The translations under genes were made by a program, and so were the position numbers. 6,147 nucleotides of DNA, from contig JADYYU010000250.1 in assembly GCA_020853515.1 (NCBI GenBank), positions 1-6,147 of the forward strand, written 5' to 3'. Shown here in pieces: positions 1-5,633 of this stretch (position 1 is the stretch's first letter; each line of letters begins with the position of its first letter). Below the pieces are notes generated by a model that saw only the letters and a program-made list of their open reading frames with translations, ran no database searches and had not been told where the DNA came from. The DNA comes from Chitinophagaceae bacterium. Lineage in GTDB: Bacteria > Bacteroidota > Bacteroidia > Chitinophagales > Chitinophagaceae.

Positions 1-616
1 CAAATCAGGGATGCTCGACAGGTCGGGAGAGTTTAACACGATGGGATACAATACTGTCTTACTCGACTTTACAGGAAGCGGTGGCAGCACCGGCAGCACC
101 ACCACCATCGGTTATAAAGAAGGTGCGGAAGTAAAAATGTGTTATGATTTTTACAAACAAAAATATCCCGACAAACCCCTTATTCTGATGGGTACTTCGA
201 TGGGCGCCGCAGCCATTTTAAAATGTATAAACGACTATGAGATTAAACCCAATGCGATTATCCTGGAATGTCCGTTTGGCAGCATGTACAAAACCGTATG
301 CAATCGCTTCGACGCCATGCAGGTACCGTCGTTTCCCATGGCTGCCATGCTGGTATTTTATGGCGGTATCATGAATGGCTTCTGGGCTTTTGAACATAAC
401 CCGATCGATTATGCAAAGAAGGTGAAATGCCCTGCCTTGCTGCTGTCGGGCGGCAGCGACGAGCGTGTGTCGTTGCAGGAGATTGATGAAATTTATGCCA
501 ATCTTCAGGGTAAAAAACAAAAGATCATTTATCCGCTTTCAGGTCATGAAAGTTATTTACATAAATATGCGGCTGAATGGCGGCATGATGTGGATTGCTT
601 TCTGGAAGGAAAATAA
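1..616 (+). CDS. alpha/beta hydrolase, 5'-truncated by window edge
   Basis: This is the C-terminal part of an alpha/beta-hydrolase-fold enzyme (Hydrolase_4 / BEM46-like group), presumably a serine esterase, lipase or peptidase of unknown substrate. The frame is open to the first bases of the window. Counting from the ATG at position 11, the protein shows the strand-loop VLLDFTGSGGSTG (17-29), the nucleophile elbow G-T-S-M-G (61-65, Ser63), the acid-loop GGSDERV with Asp150, and the terminal GHESYL with His179. These form a complete Ser-Asp-His triad in the usual order and spacing. The oxyanion HG motif that normally lies before the first strand is absent, so the ATG at 11 is almost certainly internal and the true start is upstream. 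The usual Asp-x-Arg-Gly loop reads D-F-T-G here, so the arginine is replaced. The stop TAA at 614-616 faces the stop of a convergent gene 21 bp away. The fold is confident; the substrate cannot be inferred. Confidence 0.88.
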   Translation, partial: KSGMLDRSGEFNTMGYNTVLLDFTGSGGSTGSTTTIGYKEGAEVKMCYDFYKQKYPDKPLILMGTSMGAAAILKCINDYEIKPNAIILECPFGSMYKTVCNRFDAMQVPSFPMAAMLVFYGGIMNGFWAFEHNPIDYAKKVKCPALLLSGGSDERVSLQEIDEIYANLQGKKQKIIYPLSGHESYLHKYAAEWRHDVDCFLEGK

Positions 617-637
617 AACACCGTTAGTTTCAATCAA

Positions 638-1378
638 TTAAAAACGGACACCCAGCAGCAAGCCGGCACTATACGCAGTAAACGGAACCTGTTCCATTTT
701 GTAATCATACATGGAATATACTTTTGTATGCTGAAACCCCATGCCGATGCCTGTATCCAGACCGATGAGGAAATGCTTCGAGATCTGATAATGAAAACCA
801 TTGATCAATTGAAACGCATTCATCGCATCTCCATCCTGTTCCTGAATGGTATTGAAATAGAACAAGCCCGATTTTCCACCGGCCCCGATATAGTATTTAA
901 ATTTGCCCTGACCTGTAGGATAAAATTTTGCTTCATACAATATTGCCGCTGTGGTAAGATCGAATGCTATATAGGCTCCCAGCTTGATACCCAGATACCC
1001 TTTCACCAATAAGCGTTCCACATAAGCGCCGCCGCAGAGATAGGTTTTGTTTTTTGAAGCAAACACATTCACAGGTTGCAAACTGACAATATTGTTACCA
1101 TAACGGGTATTTTCATTTTTTGGATTTGTCTTGGCGTCCTCGGGCTTGCTAAACAATTCGCTGGTATTGTTCTCATATATAATCTGTGAAACCTGACTCG
1201 TTTCAAGCGAATAAAGAGGGCCATTGAGATTAAAGAATTTTTTGTATGAAATGGTATTGGCATTTATCGCTTCTACTTTGGATAAGATGGTGTCTCCGTT
1301 TTTCCTGATAATTTTATCCTGTGAAAAACTGCACCAGGCGCTTATCGTCAAAATAAAACTGATAAAGAATATTTTCAT
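638..1378 (-). CDS. secreted beta-barrel protein with N-terminal Bacteroidota domain
   Basis: A 246-residue exported protein, probably in the outer membrane. Residues 1-19 form a signal peptide (Lys, hydrophobic core, then SFS|Q). Residues 21-70 match a pattern I know from many Bacteroidota proteins: D-K-I-I-x-K-x-G-D-T-I, then K-V-E-A-I, I-S-Y-K-K, G-P-L-Y-S-L and a closing I-I-Y-E-N. Next comes a polar linker rich in Asn, Lys and Thr (about 71-93). From about residue 95 to the end, alternating aromatic and small residues (YVERLLVKGYLGIKLG, YYIGAGGKSGLFYF, FLIGLDTGIGMGF) suggest a small barrel. The chain ends in Phe (GVRF), as outer-membrane barrels often do. It lies on the same strand as the aspS cluster but 72 bp after it, and I found neither a convincing promoter nor a terminator in that gap (1379-1450), so read-through is possible. 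There is no Shine-Dalgarno sequence before the ATG. The function is unknown. Confidence 0.8.
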   Translation of the reverse strand: MKIFFISFILTISAWCSFSQDKIIRKNGDTILSKVEAINANTISYKKFFNLNGPLYSLETSQVSQIIYENNTSELFSKPEDAKTNPKNENTRYGNNIVSLQPVNVFASKNKTYLCGGAYVERLLVKGYLGIKLGAYIAFDLTTAAILYEAKFYPTGQGKFKYYIGAGGKSGLFYFNTIQEQDGDAMNAFQLINGFHYQISKHFLIGLDTGIGMGFQHTKVYSMYDYKMEQVPFTAYSAGLLLGVRF

Positions 1379-1450
1379 TATGATCGTGGTTTGAATTTGA
1401 TTATTTAGTAAAAATCGGGTGTCGTAACTATAAGTGTGTACATTATTTTC

Positions 1451-1648
1451 CTAGGCATTTAAAAAATCGCTGACTTTCGGATGACTTAATAATTTAATGG
1501 TCAAAGCCCCATAAAAAACAATGTACAGGATGATGCGCAAACGGCTTAAGAAAGAATTAAATTCAATGTCAAATAAACTGCCGATCTCCCCCGCTAAATT
1601 GAGTATTTGTATGGCCAGAAAAATAAGTAATAAATGCCGGAAAGTCAT
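1451..1648 (-). CDS. small two-helix membrane protein (65 aa)
   Basis: A 65-residue hydrophobic protein I do not recognise by family. It has two likely membrane helices (about residues 5-20 and 38-54), with an acidic and polar loop between them (GEIGSLFDIEF), and ends in SHPKVSDFLNA. The preceding gene ends TAA and this ATG begins one base later (TAA-A-ATG), so the two are very probably translationally coupled. The layout (helix, short loop, helix, terminal DFLN) repeats that of the preceding gene, whose C-terminus is KKYKDFLNS, so the two look like diverged paralogues. This one lacks the HWP motif of its partner. The stop is TAG. The tight packing, matching layout and lack of a competing frame argue that it is real despite its size. 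Confidence 0.68.
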   Translation of the reverse strand: MTFRHLLLIFLAIQILNLAGEIGSLFDIEFNSFLSRLRIILYIVFYGALTIKLLSHPKVSDFLNA

Positions 1649-1649
1649 T

Positions 1650-1856
1650 TTATGAATTTAAAAAATCTTTGTACTTCTTCATTGTCAGCGCTTTTATAAT
1701 TGCCAGAATATAGGAAGTACTTTGCAATAACATACCACCTATCAAAGCCTGACCGGCCCACGGCCAATGTTGCAATTTAGCCAATGCACCGATACCTAGT
1801 ACCAACAGCGAAACCACAAATAAGACAATAATATATTTTACTTTCATATTGTTCAT
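1650..1856 (-). CDS. small membrane protein with GldL-like HWPxAG motif (68 aa)
   Basis: A 68-residue inner-membrane protein with two predicted helices (about 7-26 and 35-56) around the loop G-A-L-A-K-L-Q-H-W-P-W-A-G-Q. The string GALxKxxHWPxAG is typical of the N-terminal membrane hairpin of the gliding and type IX secretion motor protein GldL and of short Bacteroidota relatives. The long cytoplasmic or periplasmic part of real GldL is missing, so this should not be called gldL. It begins 15 bp after the aspS stop, on the same strand. I chose the ATG at 1856 (MNNMKVKY). The frame extends to a TTG at 1862, and an ATG at 1847 is also possible; none has a Shine-Dalgarno sequence. It is probably co-transcribed with aspS and with the following small gene. 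The function is unknown. Confidence 0.72.
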   Translation of the reverse strand: MNNMKVKYIIVLFVVSLLVLGIGALAKLQHWPWAGQALIGGMLLQSTSYILAIIKALTMKKYKDFLNS

Positions 1857-1871
1857 TTTCAAATTGCCAAA

Positions 1872-3608
1872 TTATATACCCAGTTCCTTCCTTTGTTTCT
1901 CATCGATCATACCGGGTGCATTCAGCATCATATCGCGACCGGCATTATTTTTAGGAAATGCAATAAAATCGCGGATCGAATCCGAACCACCCAGCAAAGA
2001 ACACAGGCGATCGAAACCCAATGCGATACCGCCATGTGGCGGAGTACCATATTCAAAGGCACTTAGCAGAAACCCAAATTTTTCGTTGGCTTCTTCCGGC
2101 GACATGCCCAGGGCAGCAAACATGCTCTCCTGAATTTTTTTATTAAAAATACGGATCGATCCGCCGCCGATCTCTGTGCCGTTGATCACCAGATCGTAGG
2201 CATTTGCCTTGATATCAGCGTACTTAGAACGATCATGCATCCATTCAACCTGTTCGGGTTTAGGCGAAGTAAAAGGATGATGCATGGCAATATAACGGTC
2301 TTCGGCCTCATCATAATCAAATAGCGGAAAATCAAGTACCCAGAGCGGTTTAAACACTTCAGGATTCCGCAATCCCAAACGCTGTCCCATTTCAAGACGC
2401 AGTTCGCTGATGGCTTTGCGGGTCAGGTTTTTTTCGCCGGCAAGTATCAGTATCAGGTCCCCTGCTTTTGCGTCACAAGCCGCAGCCATCTGCTTCAACT
2501 GATCTTCATTGTAAAATTTATCGACGGTACTTTTCAGACTTCCGTCTGCATTTACTTTAATAAAAACCAATCCCTTCATGCCTATCTGCGGACGTTTCAC
2601 CCACTCGGTCAGTTCATCCGTTTGTTTGCGGGTATATTCGCTGCAACCGGCGGCTGCAATACCGACTACCAGTTCAGCAGTATCAAAAACAGCAAAACCG
2701 TTACCTTTCACCAAACCGTTCAACTCTTTCAGCTTCATCTCAAAGCGGATATCAGGCTTATCATTACCGTAAGTCTGCATGGCTTCATCATAACTCATGC
2801 GCGGAAAGTCGTGTTCAAATTCAAGGCCTTTTACATCCTTAAAAATGAATCTAGTCATTCCTTCAAATGTGTTCAGAATATCTTCCTGGCTGACAAAGCT
2901 CATTTCACAATCGATCTGTGTAAATTCCGGTTGCCGGTCGGCACGCAGATCTTCGTCGCGAAAACATTTTACGATCTGGTAGTATTTATCATATCCGGCC
3001 ACCATCAGTAATTGCTTAAATAGCTGAGGCGATTGTGGCAGGGCATAAAACTGCCCTTCATGCATACGACTTGGCACTACAAAATCGCGCGCGCCTTCAG
3101 GAGTTGATTTGATCAGCATGGGCGTTTCAACTTCCATAAATTGCTGTCCGTCTAAGAAATTCCGGGCCGCGCGGCTGATCTTATATCTGAGTTCAAGATT
3201 TTTACGAACCGGTTCCCGTCTCAGGTCAAGAAAGCGATACTTCATTCGCAGTTCATCGCCCCCGTCGGTATTATCTTCGATGGTAAATGGCGGAATCTCA
3301 GATTTGTTTAAAATCAGATAATCAGTCACTTCCACTTCTACCTCTCCGGTGGGGATGACATTATTTTTGCTGCTGCGCTCCGTTACTTTGCCGTTCACCT
3401 GTATCACAAATTCACGTCCCAGGGGATTGGCATCCAGGTCGGCTGTCAATGTTTCATTAAAGTACAATTGGGTCACACCATAGCGGTCTCGCAGGTCAAT
3501 AAAAGTAATACTGCCGAACTTACGGATGGTTTTTACCCAACCTGCAAGCGTGACAGTCCGTTGTGCATCTGCTAATCGTAATTCACCGCAAGTATGTGTT
3601 CTGTACAT
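1872..3608 (-). CDS. aspS: aspartyl-tRNA synthetase (AspRS, bacterial type)
   Basis: Charges tRNA(Asp) with aspartate using ATP in the cytoplasm; class II synthetase, subclass IIb. With the start at 3608 (MYRTHTCGEL) it is 578 residues, close to the usual bacterial length. Order: an OB-fold anticodon-binding domain (about 15-105, with GWVKTIRKFGSITFIDLRDR), the catalytic core with motif 1 around ETPML (161-165), the substrate loop TPEGARDF, the motif 2 block FRDEDLRADRQPEFTQID (216-233), a bacterial-specific GAD insertion (about 265-410), the conserved HHPFTSP (443-449), NGTEIGGGSIR, and motif 3 GGIALGFDRL (526-535). Residue 31 is Phe and residue 81 is Lys. Non-discriminating AspRS has His and Gly near these sites, so this looks like the tRNA(Asp)-specific form (inference). 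The frame continues to a TTG at 3635, but that codon lies within the presumed -7 promoter box. It probably leads an operon with two small membrane genes. Confidence 0.98.
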   Translation of the reverse strand: MYRTHTCGELRLADAQRTVTLAGWVKTIRKFGSITFIDLRDRYGVTQLYFNETLTADLDANPLGREFVIQVNGKVTERSSKNNVIPTGEVEVEVTDYLILNKSEIPPFTIEDNTDGGDELRMKYRFLDLRREPVRKNLELRYKISRAARNFLDGQQFMEVETPMLIKSTPEGARDFVVPSRMHEGQFYALPQSPQLFKQLLMVAGYDKYYQIVKCFRDEDLRADRQPEFTQIDCEMSFVSQEDILNTFEGMTRFIFKDVKGLEFEHDFPRMSYDEAMQTYGNDKPDIRFEMKLKELNGLVKGNGFAVFDTAELVVGIAAAGCSEYTRKQTDELTEWVKRPQIGMKGLVFIKVNADGSLKSTVDKFYNEDQLKQMAAACDAKAGDLILILAGEKNLTRKAISELRLEMGQRLGLRNPEVFKPLWVLDFPLFDYDEAEDRYIAMHHPFTSPKPEQVEWMHDRSKYADIKANAYDLVINGTEIGGGSIRIFNKKIQESMFAALGMSPEEANEKFGFLLSAFEYGTPPHGGIALGFDRLCSLLGGSDSIRDFIAFPKNNAGRDMMLNAPGMIDEKQRKELGI

Positions 3609-3632
3609 GATACATTCAATTTTTAAAGGGCG

Positions 3633-3640
3633 CAAAAGTA
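3633..3640 (-). promoter_or_regulatory. Bacteroidota -7 box for aspS (TACTTTTG)
   Basis: On the minus strand TACTTTTG matches the Bacteroidota sigma-factor -7 consensus TAnnTTTG at every fixed position and is followed by CGCCC. Transcription would start roughly 5-8 bases downstream, giving a leader of about 20 bases before the ATG at 3608. No clear -33 TTG element was found at the expected distance. The box overlaps the TTG that would extend the aspS frame, which supports the shorter start. Confidence 0.6.
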
Positions 3641-3698
3641 ATGATTAATGATGAATGATGCTTTAATATTGCTTTTCGCATTAACAAAAAAGTCTCTG

Positions 3699-3723
3699 AA
3701 AGCGGATATATTTTAAAGCGGAT
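3699..3723. repeat. 9-bp direct repeat AAAGCGGAT, two copies
   Basis: AAAGCGGAT occurs at 3699-3707 and again at 3715-3723, identical and 16 bp apart start to start. The second copy ends 4 bp before the presumed -7 box of the peroxidase unit, and the first covers the expected -33 region. This placement would suit a regulator binding site, but two short copies could also arise by chance. Confidence 0.4.
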
Positions 3724-3727
3724 GTCC

Positions 3728-3735
3728 TATTTTTA
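3728..3735 (+). promoter_or_regulatory. candidate -7 box for the peroxidase/barrel unit (TATTTTTA)
   Basis: TATTTTTA matches TAnnTTTG except for the last base (A instead of G). It lies 20 bp before the ATG at 3756, which would give a leader of roughly 13-16 bases, similar to that proposed for the divergent aspS promoter. No good -33 element is visible. It is in an AT-rich region, so a chance match is possible. Confidence 0.35.
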
Positions 3736-3755
3736 GCATTGAAAACATACCACTT

Positions 3756-4847
3756 ATGAAAATACCGTATCGAAATCACCTTGTAGCCGGTACGCTGATG
3801 CTGGCTTTGGTACTGAGCTTATCATGCAATAAATACAAGAAGGCCATTGTAAAAGAACAATATCTGGATGAGACCATCCCGGATTATTCCGCCATCGGAG
3901 TGCAGTCTACCAATGAGATCATTCATTTAGGTCGTGTACTTTTTTACGACAAAAATCTTTCGGTCAACAATGCTATTGCCTGTGATTCCTGCCACAAACA
4001 GGAACTGGCCTTTGCCGACAACGGATCATTCAGCACAGGTTTCGAAAACCGCCTGACTAAACGCAATTCAATAGCCATTCAAAATTTGTCCCCTGCCGGA
4101 TTCTTCTTCGAACAGCCTGCTTTATTCTGGGACGGTCGTGAACTGGATCTGGCATCCCTGATCTCGAAACCCATTGCCAATCATATTGAAATGGGTATGG
4201 ATAATGAGACACAATTACTTGAAAAGCTCAATGCCCTGCCCTATCTGCAAACCTTAGTTGGCAAGGCATACGGCGAAAATGAAAAATTAACCATGGAACG
4301 TTTGTCAACTTCGATGGCTTTCTTTTTAAGTGCGATCAGAACCAGTAACTCAAAATTCGACCAGGGGGCTATGAACGGTAATCCGGCGATGCTGATGAAT
4401 GCCTTGGAAACAAAAGGGAAGCAATTGTTTCAGACCACCTATCAGTGCAACAATTGCCACAATCCTTCACTGGGTGGATATACCAGTAGTGGTTTTGTAA
4501 ATATTGGCTTAGATATAAACCCTGCTGACCCGGGCCGTATGAATATCTCCAAAAACAGCGCCGACAGAGGTGCATTTAAAGTGCCCGATTTACACAACGT
4601 GGCCCTGACTGCCCCTTATATGCATGATGGTCGATTTAAAACACTCGATGAAGTGCTTGAACATTATAGCCACGGCATTCAGGATAATGAGCAACTCGAC
4701 ACCAGATTAAAAAACCAGGATGGCTCTGCCAAAAAATTCAATATCACTGATGAAGATAAAGTGGCGCTGATTGCCTTTTTAAATACCCTGACCGACTATA
4801 CCGTATTAACCAATCCCATGCTTTCATCGCCCTTCAAATATAGATAA
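3756..4847 (+). CDS. di-haem cytochrome c peroxidase (MauG/CcpA family), lipoprotein
   Basis: A 363-residue periplasmic di-haem c-type enzyme. The family reduces hydrogen peroxide or, in MauG-like members, oxidises a protein substrate. The N-terminus is hydrophobic and ends SLSC at Cys24, a probable lipidation site, so it is likely membrane-anchored. Peroxidatic haem: C76-D-S-C79-H80. Electron-transfer haem: C231-N-N-C234-H235, with Met289 in APYMHDG as the likely distal ligand. F-W125-D-G-R supplies the inter-haem tryptophan, and E145 in IEMG matches the family's catalytic glutamate. By hand alignment to Pseudomonas CcpA, the position of the inhibitory distal His71 is Phe96 (STGF) and the position of Gln104 is Leu135; no other histidine lies between H80 and H143. 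This suggests an enzyme that does not need reductive activation, or a MauG-like function (inference). Its TAA abuts the ATG of the next gene, a barrel protein. Length and both haem sites are intact. Confidence 0.93.
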   Translation: MKIPYRNHLVAGTLMLALVLSLSCNKYKKAIVKEQYLDETIPDYSAIGVQSTNEIIHLGRVLFYDKNLSVNNAIACDSCHKQELAFADNGSFSTGFENRLTKRNSIAIQNLSPAGFFFEQPALFWDGRELDLASLISKPIANHIEMGMDNETQLLEKLNALPYLQTLVGKAYGENEKLTMERLSTSMAFFLSAIRTSNSKFDQGAMNGNPAMLMNALETKGKQLFQTTYQCNNCHNPSLGGYTSSGFVNIGLDINPADPGRMNISKNSADRGAFKVPDLHNVALTAPYMHDGRFKTLDEVLEHYSHGIQDNEQLDTRLKNQDGSAKKFNITDEDKVALIAFLNTLTDYTVLTNPMLSSPFKYR

Positions 4848-5552
4848 ATGACCAAAAAAACAGGAATAACCCTCGGCATTTGCCTGCTCTTTTCATTTTA
4901 TGGCTATGGGCAATCTGAGCGAATTGACAGCAGCAGACATCAAAAAAAATCGATCCATATTATCGGGGTGCAGGCCAATGCATTAGTGAAGCAGATCTTT
5001 AATTTCGGCAATGCCAATAATGCCGTCAATAATCCCTACCTGCTGACCTACACCTTTATTAACCGCAAATCAAAACTAGGGTTTGATGCAGGCGTGGGAT
5101 ATACTTTAAACAACACATTTGAAAACGACGGCAATACAAAGAAAGACAACTATATCAACGACCTGTATTTCAGGCTGGGCATTTTGCAGATGTTGCCCCT
5201 GAACAGGCGTTTCACCGCCACGTTTAACCTGCATATCCTGGCTGAATTTTTAAACAGCAAAACGATGACAGAGTCTGATTTTGGATCTCAGTTAGCAGTC
5301 ATCAATTCCACTACAACCACACTCAAATACGGCCTTGGACCTTGTATGGGCTTACGTTATAAAATAAGCAACCGAGTTTTTGCCGGCACTGAGGCCAGCT
5401 ATTATTTCAAGATCGGAAACAACAAATCGAGTGTGCGCACAACAAACACTTTCAACGGACAGTCGCAAACAATCTTAACAGAAAGCAATAACGACCTGAA
5501 ACAATTTATGCTGAATGTACCGACAGCCATTTACCTGGCTATTCGTATCTAA
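4848..5552 (+). CDS. outer-membrane beta-barrel protein, partner of the peroxidase
   Basis: A 234-residue exported protein with a signal peptide of about 21 residues (TKK, hydrophobic stretch, then GYG|Q). A basic, polar stretch (22-34) follows, then segments that alternate hydrophobic and polar residues and contain paired aromatics: HIIGVQANALVKQIFNFG, PYLLTYTF, LGFDAGVGYTL, YINDLYFRLGIL, FTATFNLHILAEFL, VFAGTEASYYFKIG. These fit an outer-membrane barrel of about eight or more strands. The opening VQANALVKQIFNFGNA...NNPYLLTY resembles a group of Bacteroidota hypothetical proteins I recall by pattern only. Its ATG directly follows the peroxidase stop (TAAATG), so the two are almost certainly co-translated. 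It might dock the lipoprotein peroxidase, form a channel or be its substrate; the sequence does not say which. The chain ends YLAIRI rather than in Phe. Confidence 0.78.
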   Translation: MTKKTGITLGICLLFSFYGYGQSERIDSSRHQKKSIHIIGVQANALVKQIFNFGNANNAVNNPYLLTYTFINRKSKLGFDAGVGYTLNNTFENDGNTKKDNYINDLYFRLGILQMLPLNRRFTATFNLHILAEFLNSKTMTESDFGSQLAVINSTTTTLKYGLGPCMGLRYKISNRVFAGTEASYYFKIGNNKSSVRTTNTFNGQSQTILTESNNDLKQFMLNVPTAIYLAIRI

Positions 5553-5589
5553 GGTCGATCGCTTCTGGCTGCTTTATGAAGTTCATCAG

Positions 5590-5606
5590 ATGCAGGAGGC
5601 CTGCAT
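5590..5606 (+). terminator. hairpin, possible terminator of the peroxidase/barrel unit
   Basis: ATGCAGG (5590-5596) and CCTGCAT (5600-5606) form a perfect 7-bp stem around a 3-base loop, 37 bp after the barrel gene stop. A T-rich but interrupted stretch (5607-5628) follows, not a clean U-tract. It may end transcription or may simply be an inverted repeat recognised by a protein. Confidence 0.4.
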
Positions 5607-5620
5607 TCAGATTATTATTT

Positions 5621-5628
5621 TACTTTTA
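5621..5628 (+). promoter_or_regulatory. candidate -7 box for mtgA (TACTTTTA)
   Basis: TACTTTTA differs from TAnnTTTG only in the last base and shares TACTTTT with the aspS box. It ends 5 bp before the mtgA ATG, so transcription from it would begin at or next to the start codon and give a leaderless or nearly leaderless message. The region is AT-rich, and the hairpin at 5590-5606 covers the likely -33 zone, so this is tentative. Confidence 0.3.
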
Positions 5629-5633
5629 CCCCG

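Noticed and set aside
218..520. 100-codon minus-strand frame inside the hydrolase
   Set aside because: It lies antisense to a region with a complete catalytic triad and has no recognisable domain; a shadow frame.
621..647. CCGTT/AACGG inverted repeat between the convergent genes as a bidirectional terminator
   Set aside because: Only 5 bp of stem around a 17-base loop, extending into the coding end of the minus-strand gene, with no T-run at the proper place.
728..1012. 94-codon plus-strand frame
   Set aside because: Antisense to the barrel part of the secreted protein, Cys/Ile/Arg-rich composition typical of shadow frames, no motif or start signal.
1379..1450. Possible promoter or small RNA between the small membrane gene and the secreted barrel gene
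   Set aside because: No TAnnTTTG-like box, no stable hairpin and no T-run could be found on the minus strand; only a short TGTACA palindrome.
1849..2133. Plus-strand frame overlapping the 3' end of aspS
   Set aside because: Fully antisense to conserved AspRS motif 3 and neighbouring residues; low-complexity composition.
2622..3011. 129-codon plus-strand frame inside aspS
   Set aside because: Antisense to the GAD insertion and catalytic core of AspRS; no recognisable protein features.
3641..3660. ATGA-rich short repeats (ATGATTAATGATGAATGATG) in the divergent region
   Set aside because: Imperfect low-complexity sequence just upstream of the aspS box; too short and irregular to call a repeat array or operator.
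4369..4575. 68-codon minus-strand frame inside the peroxidase gene
   Set aside because: Antisense to the second haem-binding motif; Cys/Tyr-rich composition of a shadow frame.
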